DNA of 64,000 nucleotides from contig CAYGCY010000003.1 in assembly GCA_964348525.1 (NCBI GenBank), forward strand, positions 7,048-71,047, written 5' to 3'. Both the position numbers and the translations under genes were made by a program. Of this stretch, positions 58,500-64,000 are shown piece after piece; within the stretch, counting starts at the first letter, position 1, and every line of letters begins with the position of its first letter. This DNA comes from 12-FULL-44-12b sp964348525 (lineage in GTDB: Bacteria > Patescibacteriota > Minisyncoccia > Phycocordibacterales > Zambryskibacteraceae). A model generated the notes under the pieces. It made no database searches, was not told where the DNA came from, and saw only the letters and a program-made list of their open reading frames with translations.

Positions 58500-59705
58500 T
58501 TATTTCAAAATTTTCTCTAATTCTTCGCGCGCAACATTTTCGTCATTCCACGGAATTTTTTTACCTTTTGCTTCCATGATATATGGGTCTGTGCCCTTGC
58601 CAGTTATTAAAACAATATCTCCTGCCTCAGCGCGCCTTAGCGCGTCCGAGATGGCTACTCTACGGTCCATTATTATTTCAGGCCTTTTCTTCATTTCCAC
58701 GGCCATCTCATCCACGATTTGTCTCGGGTCCTCATCATAAGGGTCTTCGTTGGTAAGAATTATCTCGTCACAATAAGTATCTGCAATGCGCCCCATAACA
58801 GGTCTTTTCCATGTATCACGACCTCCGCCTGTATTGCCCAAAACACAAATCTTTTTTTTGTCTGGAAATGCTTTGTATAGTGCCTCGAGCGACCCTGGAG
58901 TGTGGGCGTAATCAACCACCACATCAAAGTCCTGTGCAGGTGATACTTTGATAAACTTAACCCTTCCTGGTATAGACCTTAGGGAAGCGACCCCTTTTGC
59001 TATTACTTCTTCTGAAATTCCTATGTGTTTTGCAAAGGCTTCTGCTAACCCCGCGTTTAATACCATAAATTCGCCTGGAATTTCGGGCTTCAATTTTGTG
59101 TCACTAAAATGAAACGCATGTTTTTTGTCACATTTGTATTGAAGAAATTTTTCCCCGTGCTCATTGTCTACATTTGAAATCATTATTTTGTTTTTCTTGG
59201 AGGATTTTTGGAGTGCCTCAGGAAGTTTTAGCTTGGCCTTCAAATAATTTTCAAATGAACCATGAGACTCTATATGTTCGGGCTCAAGCCCTGTAAAAAT
59301 TCCTGCGTCAAGATTTAAAAAGAGGTGTCTAAATTGTGCCATTCCCTCAGAAGTTGTTTCCATTATTGCCCAATCGCATTTAGCCTTTACAGCATCTCTT
59401 AAAAAACGTTGAACAAAAAGGCGCCCCGGCATAGACATTTTGTACATGTTGGGATGAGAATTTTCTCCCACCTTGAATCTAATGGTATTAAGCAAGGCCG
59501 TTTTATATCCGGCCGTTTCTAAAATAGCGTTTATAAATTCCGTAGTAGAAGTTTTTCCTTTTGTGCCGGTAACACCAACGATTTTTATTTTTTTAGAAGG
59601 GGAGCCATAAATAATTGCGCCGAGCGCCGGCCACATCAAATGATAAAAAGGCTGGAAGAATTTGAATACTGATTTAGGAATTATTCTTTTTATACTATTT
59701 AGCAT
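58500..59705 (-). CDS. murE: Mur ligase of the MurE type
   Basis: This ATP-dependent ligase presumably adds the third amino acid to UDP-MurNAc-dipeptide in wall synthesis. The 401 residues include the P-loop VTGTKGKTSTTEF, the central domain (ETTSEGMAQFR, SNVDNEHG) and the C-terminal domain (VVDYAHTPGSLEAL, GNTGGGRDTWKRP). The motif that reads DNPR in meso-diaminopimelate-specific MurE reads NEDPYDEDP here, so substrate specificity is open. At 401 residues it lacks most of the N-terminal UDP-binding domain of E. coli MurE (495). It overlaps ruvA by 11 nt. Confidence 0.87.
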   Translation of the reverse strand: MLNSIKRIIPKSVFKFFQPFYHLMWPALGAIIYGSPSKKIKIVGVTGTKGKTSTTEFINAILETAGYKTALLNTIRFKVGENSHPNMYKMSMPGRLFVQRFLRDAVKAKCDWAIMETTSEGMAQFRHLFLNLDAGIFTGLEPEHIESHGSFENYLKAKLKLPEALQKSSKKNKIMISNVDNEHGEKFLQYKCDKKHAFHFSDTKLKPEIPGEFMVLNAGLAEAFAKHIGISEEVIAKGVASLRSIPGRVKFIKVSPAQDFDVVVDYAHTPGSLEALYKAFPDKKKICVLGNTGGGRDTWKRPVMGRIADTYCDEIILTNEDPYDEDPRQIVDEMAVEMKKRPEIIMDRRVAISDALRRAEAGDIVLITGKGTDPYIMEAKGKKIPWNDENVAREELEKILK

Positions 59706-60270
59706 TGGGGCTTACATTTTTAAGAGAAAACTTTACCTTTTCACTCGTGGTTTTTATATTTTCAGGCAAATCTCTCACCGCGTCTCGTGCTTGTTTTTGA
59801 GAATATCCCAAAGAAACAAGGGCCTCTATTACGTCCACGTCCTCACTGCTACCAGTATTTTCTTTTGAAGTGACAAACATTTTCCCTTTCAATTCCAGAA
59901 CTATTTTTTCGGATATTTTTTTGCTAACCCCGCCTATTTTTGTAAGGAAACCAGCATTTTGTTCCACCACCGCTTTTTCTATTTGTGCTGGAGAGGCGGT
60001 ATTTAAAACGCCCAACGCCGTTTTGGGGCCAATGCCAGAAACAGTAAGTAGTAGCTCAAAAATAGACCTGTCGCTCACGCTCGAAAAGCCATAAAGGTCT
60101 AGAGCATTTTCTCTCACGGAAAGATAAGTGAAGACTTTTACCAAAGATTCCTCCCGCAATGTGTCTATGAGGGAGATTGGCACAAATACTCGATATCCAA
60201 CCCCATTTACCAATATGGTGACTTGAGAGCCTCTTTTATCCAGTATTTTCCCCTCTAGAAATCCAATCAT
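59695..60270 (-). CDS. ruvA: Holliday junction DNA helicase subunit RuvA
   Basis: RuvA binds four-way junctions and loads RuvB. The 191 residues show the OB-fold N-terminus (MIGFLEGKILDKRGSQVTILVNGVGY), helix-hairpin-helix repeats (VSGIGPKTALGVLN and IGGVSKKISEKIVLELKGK) and the C-terminal RuvB-interacting domain (EALVSLGYSQKQARDAV). It is divergent from rpsT and the first gene of the ruvA-murE-mutM-DedA group. Confidence 0.94.
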   Translation of the reverse strand: MIGFLEGKILDKRGSQVTILVNGVGYRVFVPISLIDTLREESLVKVFTYLSVRENALDLYGFSSVSDRSIFELLLTVSGIGPKTALGVLNTASPAQIEKAVVEQNAGFLTKIGGVSKKISEKIVLELKGKMFVTSKENTGSSEDVDVIEALVSLGYSQKQARDAVRDLPENIKTTSEKVKFSLKNVSPNAK

Positions 60271-60310
60271 GGAGCCATAATACCATTTTGGCCAAGCCCC
60301 ATAATGACCC

Positions 60311-60339
60311 TTGCCTAAAGGGGGCGGTTCAGCTACTAT
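60311..60339 (+). promoter_or_regulatory. rpsT promoter, predicted leaderless transcript
   Basis: TTGCCT (60311-60316) and TACTAT (60334-60339) are 17 bp apart. The ATG begins after 6 nt, at the expected transcription start. Confidence 0.6.
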
Positions 60340-60345
60340 TGCGCC

Positions 60346-60609
60346 ATGCCAATAACAACTTCAGCCAAAAAAGCACTTAGAGCATCTGCTCGCAAGAAGC
60401 TTGTAAATGACCGCAGACAAAGCGATATGAAATCTGCTATTAAGAAAATAAAGAAGCTGATTGCAGAAAATAAAAAGAAGGAAGCGGAGGGATATTTTGC
60501 TACAGTTCAAAAAGCCATAGACAAATCAGCCAAGAAGGGAGTTATAAAACCGAATACAGCTGCTCGTAAGAAATCTCGCCTTCATAAACTCTTAAAAAAA
60601 GCGTCTTAG
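60346..60609 (+). CDS. rpsT: 30S ribosomal protein S20
   Basis: S20 is a helical protein that binds 16S rRNA early in 30S assembly. The 87 residues are lysine- and alanine-rich, and the family pattern is clear: MPITTSAKKALRASARKK, then KKIKKLIAENKKKEA and the C-terminal KSAKKGVIKPNTAARKKSRL. The stop codon lies immediately beside the 3' end of tRNA-Arg(GCG) on the other strand, with no base between them. Confidence 0.95.
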   Translation: MPITTSAKKALRASARKKLVNDRRQSDMKSAIKKIKKLIAENKKKEAEGYFATVQKAIDKSAKKGVIKPNTAARKKSRLHKLLKKAS

Positions 60610-60681
60610 TCCCCCCGCTAGGAATCGAACCTAGATTTGTAGATCCGCAATCTACTGTCCTATCCATTGAACGACGAGGAG
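60610..60681 (-). tRNA. tRNA-Arg(GCG)
   Basis: The anticodon arm is GTAGA-TTGCGGA-TCTAC (anticodon GCG) and the T-arm is CTAGGTTCGATTCCTAG. The acceptor CTCCTCG/CGGGGGG pairs with two G-U pairs. Most bacteria read CGU/CGC with an ACG tRNA edited to inosine; here G34 is encoded. CCA is not encoded. Confidence 0.88.
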
Positions 60682-60688
60682 TGTCATT

Positions 60689-60720
60689 AGCTTACAGCTT
60701 TAAGCCCAAAGCTTCCAGCT
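60689..60720. repeat. degenerate AGCTT-iterated repeat, copy 4
   Basis: AGCTTACAGCTTTAAGCCC...AGCTTCCAGCT is closely related to the copies at 56107 and 15499. It lies between tRNA-Arg(GCG) and the end of the next minus-strand gene. Confidence 0.55.
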
Positions 60721-60723
60721 TTT

Positions 60724-61185
60724 TTAAAACCCAAAATGGTCCATTAACTTTTCCCAAAAAGACTCCTCTATTTCCTCTTCAATTATATTTTTAGATAAAA
60801 CTTTTCGAATTTCTTCTGCGCCCATGTTTTCTATTGCTATTGCAATTATTGGAAGAAAAGCTTTATTGGTCTTCAAAAGAAGTTTATTTTCGTGCTCGTT
60901 TATGTAAAAACCTACCAAGCCATCAAATGGGTATAGCATTCTGTCTAACAGAACTCCTTTGTCAAAAATTCTTACTGTTATTTGTTTCGGAATTTTTATT
61001 GAATGAAGAAGAAGGGATGCTGTACCGACGATGACCAGTATCGCAAATATATAATTGGCAAGAATTACAGAAGCCACTGCTATAGCAAAAGCTATTATTG
61101 CCACAGAAATAAACCACTCTGAACCGCGCTCCTTTACTGGGCGGTCTAGCGTCTCCCACTCTACAAAAGAGCTTACTTTTACCAT
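60724..61185 (-). CDS. two-helix membrane protein
   Basis: The 153-residue protein of unknown function starts with a short cytoplasmic segment (VEWETLDRPVKERGSEW), has two adjacent transmembrane helices (about 25-65), and ends in a cytoplasmic domain. The domain's beta pattern (ITVRIFDKGVLLDRMLYPFDGLVGFYI) recalls a pleckstrin-like fold, followed by an acidic helix. Such short helix-hairpin-plus-PH-like proteins are frequent in CPR genomes. No enzyme motif is visible. It diverges from the DUF5652 gene. Confidence 0.72.
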   Translation of the reverse strand: MVKVSSFVEWETLDRPVKERGSEWFISVAIIAFAIAVASVILANYIFAILVIVGTASLLLHSIKIPKQITVRIFDKGVLLDRMLYPFDGLVGFYINEHENKLLLKTNKAFLPIIAIAIENMGAEEIRKVLSKNIIEEEIEESFWEKLMDHFGF

Positions 61186-61237
61186 TACAATAATCTTATC
61201 ATGACCAGTTTTCTATATTTTGTTATCATATACATAT

Positions 61238-61474
61238 ATGTTTTCAAACATGGCAGAAATACAAGCCTTTACAGACAATCACCCAGTTGTGGTTTTTTTA
61301 GTTCTGGCTTGGTCTTTGATATGGAAGGCCCTGGCTCTATGGAAATCAGCGAGAATAGGGCATAAAGGCTGGTTTACTGCGCTTTTACTTATTAACCTTC
61401 TAGGTATACCCGAAATCATTTATATCTATTTTGTAGCGAGACGTTTTAAAGTGGAAAGCGAGATCAGTGCTTGA
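61238..61474 (+). CDS. DUF5652-type small membrane protein
   Basis: The product of 78 residues (ATG 61238; an ATG at 61250 would give 74) has two transmembrane helices joined by a short polar loop. Its VLAWSLIWKALALWKSARIG and LLINLLGIPEIIYIYFVARR segments are typical of DUF5652, a family of unknown function common in CPR bacteria. TATCAT (61224-61229) ends 8 nt before the ATG. The tRNA-Ser promoter overlaps the end of the gene. Confidence 0.78.
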   Translation: MFSNMAEIQAFTDNHPVVVFLVLAWSLIWKALALWKSARIGHKGWFTALLLINLLGIPEIIYIYFVARRFKVESEISA

Positions 61475-61499
61475 TTATTCGGACGTTTTTAGACAACAT
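61471..61499 (+). promoter_or_regulatory. tRNA-Ser promoter
   Basis: TTGATT (61471-61476) and CAACAT (61494-61499) are 17 bp apart. Seven bases later the first base of the mature tRNA begins, so the transcript may start at tRNA position 1. Confidence 0.45.
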
Positions 61500-61506
61500 A
61501 CTCTTC

Positions 61507-61591
61507 GGAGGAGTCGCATAGAGGCCTAGTGCGGCGGTCTTGAAAACCGCTATACCGAAAGGTATCGTGAGTTCGAATCTCACCTCCTCCG
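61507..61591 (+). tRNA. tRNA-Ser(TGA)
   Basis: Acceptor GGAGGAG/CTCCTCC, anticodon arm GCGGT-CTTGAAA-ACCGC (anticodon TGA), the long serine variable arm (TACCGAAAGGTA) and T-arm GTGAGTTCGAATCTCAC are clear. The discriminator is G73 and CCA is not encoded. Only one base separates its 3' end from the guaC start codon. Confidence 0.95.
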
Positions 61592-61592
61592 C

Positions 61593-62603
61593 ATGAGAAT
61601 AGAGAATGATACGAAGTTAGATTATGCAGATGTGCTTATTCGCCCTAAACGAAGCACTCTTTCAAGTAGAAAAGAAGTGAGTTTGGAAAGAGAATTTAAA
61701 TTTCCTCATACCAAAAAAATATGGAAAGGCGTTCCTATTATCGCTTCTAATATGGATGGAGTGGGCACTCTTTCAATGATGAAATCTTTAAAAAAAGAAA
61801 AGCTAATTACTGCACTTCATAAACATCACAAATTAGGCGAATTAAGTTCAATAGATAAAAAATTTACTTTTATCACGATTGGTGTTCGTGAAGAAGATAA
61901 AACATTTCTCAAAAAATTTATTAAAAAATACGGCGAGCCGTATTTATTGTGTATTGATGTTGCAAATGGTTACACAGAAAAATTTGTAGATTTTGTAAAA
62001 ACCGTTAGAGGATTGTCAAAAGGGAGCATTATCATGGCGGGCAATGTTGTGACGGGAGACATGACGGAACAGCTTATTCTTTCAGGTGCAGATATTGTGA
62101 AGGTAGGAATTGGTCCGGGGACGGTATGTACCACGAGGGTGGTCACTGGTGTGGGATACCCACAGCTTTCAGCCATAATCGAGTGTGCAGACTCAGCGCA
62201 CGGCCTTAAGGGGTTAATTTGTGCTGATGGCGGGTGCAGGTCGTCTGGAGACATTGCCAAGGCGTTTGGTGCCGGAGCAGATTTTGTAATGGTCGGAGGC
62301 ATTCTCGCTGGACATGAAGAGGGGGAAGAAGAGATAAAAGAAGACAATGGGGCTAAATTTGTAGAGCACTATGGGTCGAGCTCAATTGACGCAATGGAGA
62401 AACATAATGGCGGGAAAGCCGAATATAGAGCCTCTGAAGGCAAAAAAATCCTTATCCCATACAAAGGTCCAGTGAAAAACACAGTTGAAGAGATTTTGGG
62501 TGGTATAAGAAGCGCTTGTACATATGTTGGGGCAAGACAGCTGAAAGAACTTCCAAGAAGAACCACTTTTATACTTGTGAATAGACAACTTTCTCCTCCC
62601 TAA
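61593..62603 (+). CDS. guaC: GMP reductase, directly behind a tRNA
   Basis: GMP reductase converts GMP to IMP with NADPH, interconverting purines. The 336 residues begin MRIENDTKLDYADVLIRPKRSTL, matching the true N-terminus of GuaC. They carry the loop GIGPGTVCTTRVVTGVGYPQ with the catalytic cysteine, followed by CADGGCRSSGDIAKAFGAGADFVM. There is no 5' untranslated region other than the tRNA itself. If RNase Z cuts behind G73, the mRNA would begin one base before the AUG. In a genome this poor in biosynthesis genes, the enzyme suggests purine salvage. Confidence 0.93.
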   Translation: MRIENDTKLDYADVLIRPKRSTLSSRKEVSLEREFKFPHTKKIWKGVPIIASNMDGVGTLSMMKSLKKEKLITALHKHHKLGELSSIDKKFTFITIGVREEDKTFLKKFIKKYGEPYLLCIDVANGYTEKFVDFVKTVRGLSKGSIIMAGNVVTGDMTEQLILSGADIVKVGIGPGTVCTTRVVTGVGYPQLSAIIECADSAHGLKGLICADGGCRSSGDIAKAFGAGADFVMVGGILAGHEEGEEEIKEDNGAKFVEHYGSSSIDAMEKHNGGKAEYRASEGKKILIPYKGPVKNTVEEILGGIRSACTYVGARQLKELPRRTTFILVNRQLSPP

Positions 62604-62622
62604 TGCGGTATAATTTGTGTAT

Positions 62623-62826
62623 ATGTCAGTAGAGGGAATTGATTTTAATAAACATAACTCAGAACACGAAGCTTTAGAAATGGATGAATCGGCCCTAGAG
62701 GGAGACGAGGGGAGTTTTGTGGTAGACGAAGAAGGGTTCGAGCCTCTGGATCAAGAAAGAATTTTAAGCCAACTTAGATTAAGGCGCGAAACTGGGAACG
62801 GAGGGATATCAGACGAAGTGGCATGA
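62623..62826 (+). CDS. small acidic protein upstream of ruvX
   Basis: This 67-residue protein (MSVEGIDFNKHNSEH...) is rich in Glu and Asp with a short basic helix (RILSQLRLRRETG) near the end. I recognise no family. TATAAT (62609-62614) ends 8 nt before ATG 62623; a GTG at 62617 is an alternative. Its stop overlaps the ruvX start by 4 nt, so the two are translationally coupled, and the small protein may modulate or merely precede RuvX. Confidence 0.62.
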   Translation: MSVEGIDFNKHNSEHEALEMDESALEGDEGSFVVDEEGFEPLDQERILSQLRLRRETGNGGISDEVA

Positions 62827-63227
62827 GGCTTTTAGGTATTGATTTTGGAGAAAGGAGAATTGGCATTGCGGTTTCTGATGAAGAAGGTTTATTAGCTTTT
62901 CCTAAAGAGGTTATTTTAAATGAAAATAGTGCAGTATCTAAAATAGCCACACTAGTTTTGGAGAATGAAATAGAAAAAATAGTTTTCGGATTGTCTCAAA
63001 ATAGTGAAGGCATTGAAAATAAGATAATGGAGACTGCAAAAAAATTTGCAGATGAGCTGAAAACTATTACAGCAAAGGAAGTTGTTTTTCAAAATGAAGC
63101 ATTTTCAAGCTTCCATGCGCATAACGAAAAATTTGCTGTAACAGAACAGAATACCAATAAAGATATTGACGCATCAGCCGCAGCGATTATTCTACAGAGG
63201 TATATAGATAATAGTTACTATAAATAA
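62823..63227 (+). CDS. ruvX: RuvX/YqgF Holliday junction resolvase-like nuclease
   Basis: RuvX (YqgF) has an RNase H-like fold and is implicated in pre-16S rRNA 5' maturation. The 134 residues open with RLLGIDFGERRIGIAVSDEEG, where the aspartate and the GERRIG segment are diagnostic. VVFQNEAFSSFHA and KDIDASAAAIILQRYI follow, with the second acidic cluster. It is coupled to the small acidic gene before it. Confidence 0.92.
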   Translation: MRLLGIDFGERRIGIAVSDEEGLLAFPKEVILNENSAVSKIATLVLENEIEKIVFGLSQNSEGIENKIMETAKKFADELKTITAKEVVFQNEAFSSFHAHNEKFAVTEQNTNKDIDASAAAIILQRYIDNSYYK

Positions 63228-63240
63228 CAACAATCAAACA

Positions 63241-63272
63241 ACCCTCCACTTTACCTAAGTAAAGTGGAGGGT
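63241..63272. promoter_or_regulatory. 32-bp palindrome, sister of the one at 42-73
   Basis: ACCCTCCACTTTACCT is followed by AAGTAAAGTGGAGGGT, complementary apart from the innermost base pair. It lies 9 nt before the ATG at 63282. The core CTCCACTTTAC...GTAAAGTGGAG is shared with the palindrome near position 42. Confidence 0.5.
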
Positions 63273-63281
63273 GAAAATAAT

Positions 63282-63614
63282 ATGGGAAAAATAACAATTG
63301 ATGATTTTGTCAAAATAGAGATGAAGATAGGTAAAATCCTATCAGCAGACAGCATAGAGGGAAGCGATAAGCTCTTGAAGCTCTCTGTGTCATTCGGTGA
63401 AGAAACCCCAAGGCAAGTTTTGTCTGGCATTAAAAAATATTTTCCAGAGCCACAAGTTTTAGTAGGGAAGAAGTGCGGTTTTGTGACAAACCTAGAGCCT
63501 CGCCCAATGATGGGGCTAGAAAGCCAAGCAATGATTCTTGCCACATCTACAGACGAGAAAATAGCTTTGTTTGAAGTATCAGACGCAATCCCTGAAGGCA
63601 CAAAAATTAAATAA
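63282..63614 (+). CDS. EMAP/CsaA-like tRNA-binding domain protein
   Basis: The 110 residues form a single OB-fold tRNA-binding domain like the C-terminus of methionyl-tRNA synthetase. Family segments are ITIDDFVKIEMKIGKILSAD, LLKLSVSFGEETPRQVLSGI and the final EGTKIK. Stand-alone versions act as tRNA-binding cofactors or, as CsaA, as chaperones. ATG 63282 was preferred to the upstream GTG at 63264, which lies inside the palindrome. Confidence 0.88.
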   Translation: MGKITIDDFVKIEMKIGKILSADSIEGSDKLLKLSVSFGEETPRQVLSGIKKYFPEPQVLVGKKCGFVTNLEPRPMMGLESQAMILATSTDEKIALFEVSDAIPEGTKIK

Positions 63615-63616
63615 GT

Positions 63617-64000
63617 TTAGTTTTCAAATCCAAAAAATGGATCGGTATCAAACTCTCTATAATCAACAGTAAGCTCTTCTCCGATTTGTATATCGCGTGA
63701 AGCAACATTAGCTGTGTCTTCATCATCAGGATCTTCTACACAATGAGTATTTGGTGTGTTTGAGTGGTTAAAAAATCTAGCGTCGTCTGAGCAGAGTACG
63801 TAATTTAGTGTTTTGGTATTTTGATATGCGTATTTAGCAAAATAACTTTTTGCAGGTTCTTTTAATGTTTCTGGATAATTTTTATTTACACGAAGATCAA
63901 ACCCTTTTTTGAATCTCCAAATCCAAGTATCTTTAGGAATAAATTCATCGGCAAATAAACCAATACCAGCAATTTCACTCGGACCAATTTTGGTTTGCAC
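63617..64000 (-). CDS. SET domain protein, start at or beyond the window edge
   Basis: SET domains methylate lysines using S-adenosylmethionine. The 127 visible residues include the opening IAGIGLFADEFIPKDTWIW, the SAM-site motif ARFFNHSNTPNTH and the closing IQIGEELTVDYREF, so the catalytic core is nearly complete. There is no pre-SET or other flanking domain visible. Position 64000 reads as a GTG, but the true start may lie outside the window. Its substrate in a bacterium is unknown. Confidence 0.87.
   Translation of the reverse strand: MQTKIGPSEIAGIGLFADEFIPKDTWIWRFKKGFDLRVNKNYPETLKEPAKSYFAKYAYQNTKTLNYVLCSDDARFFNHSNTPNTHCVEDPDDEDTANVASRDIQIGEELTVDYREFDTDPFFGFEN

Overview
The window looks like a chromosome segment from a Candidate Phyla Radiation (Patescibacteria) bacterium, most likely a parcubacterium. 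The evidence is indirect but consistent. It is A+T-rich and gene-dense with short intergenic gaps. Housekeeping genes (nusA, tig, clpP, rny, dnaA, dnaN, polA, ruvABC, rpmH, rpsO, rpsT) are scattered among small exported or membrane proteins of unknown function. Biosynthetic operons are almost absent. Several proteins are trimmed: trigger factor without a PPIase domain, a short YebC, and Pol I without a recognisable proofreading domain. A PrgI/TraC/VirB4-type secretion cluster of the kind common in these lineages is present. One 10-N scaffold gap lies at 37222-37231.

Layout. 1-9.7 kb: nusA, ppa, two paralogous one-helix proteins around a coiled-coil exported protein, tig, an orphan acyl carrier protein, rsmE, clpP, an unknown gene, rny and an HU gene. 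9.7-12.4 kb: an exported coiled-coil protein, an RNHCP protein and six tRNA genes, including all three proline isoacceptors. 12.4-16.5 kb: DnaA boxes, parS-like sites, yraN, cca, a candidate small RNA, xth and a Xer recombinase. 16.5-19.5 kb: a compact, higher-G+C three-gene operon (small protein, HTH protein, Hsp90/MutL-type GHKL ATPase) that is the best candidate for an undescribed system. 19.5-28 kb: rpsO, a NYN nuclease-like gene, a DksA/TraR zinc-finger gene, comM, a LysM-M23 peptidase, a UvrD-type helicase and rsmA. 28.4-40.7 kb: eleven co-directional genes of a type IV secretion-like apparatus, including a pilin-like protein fused to an M15-like peptidase domain. 40.7-45 kb: yidC-rnpA-rpmH facing dnaA-dnaN. 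45-64 kb: PBP1A, ruvC-yebC-tsaE, pilB, ruvB-polA-holA, a lipase-fold protein, DoxX, a SpoU methyltransferase, DedA, mutM-murE-ruvA, rpsT, tRNA genes, guaC, ruvX, an EMAP/CsaA-like protein and a SET protein.

Three patterns cross the whole window. First, many genes have a -10 box 6-8 nt before the start codon and so appear leaderless (clpP, rpsO, comM, the PrgI gene, pilB, rpsT and others), while Shine-Dalgarno-led genes are a minority and tend to be the higher-G+C ones. Second, long gaps hold structured foldback elements of about 130-190 bp. Two share conserved unpaired segments with stems whose sequences differ but still pair, and two sit directly behind tRNA genes and contain inverted and direct copies of that tRNA's T-arm and 3' end. 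Third, a nearly identical 32-bp palindrome lies just upstream of start codons at both ends of the window, which suggests a shared operator or 5' UTR element.
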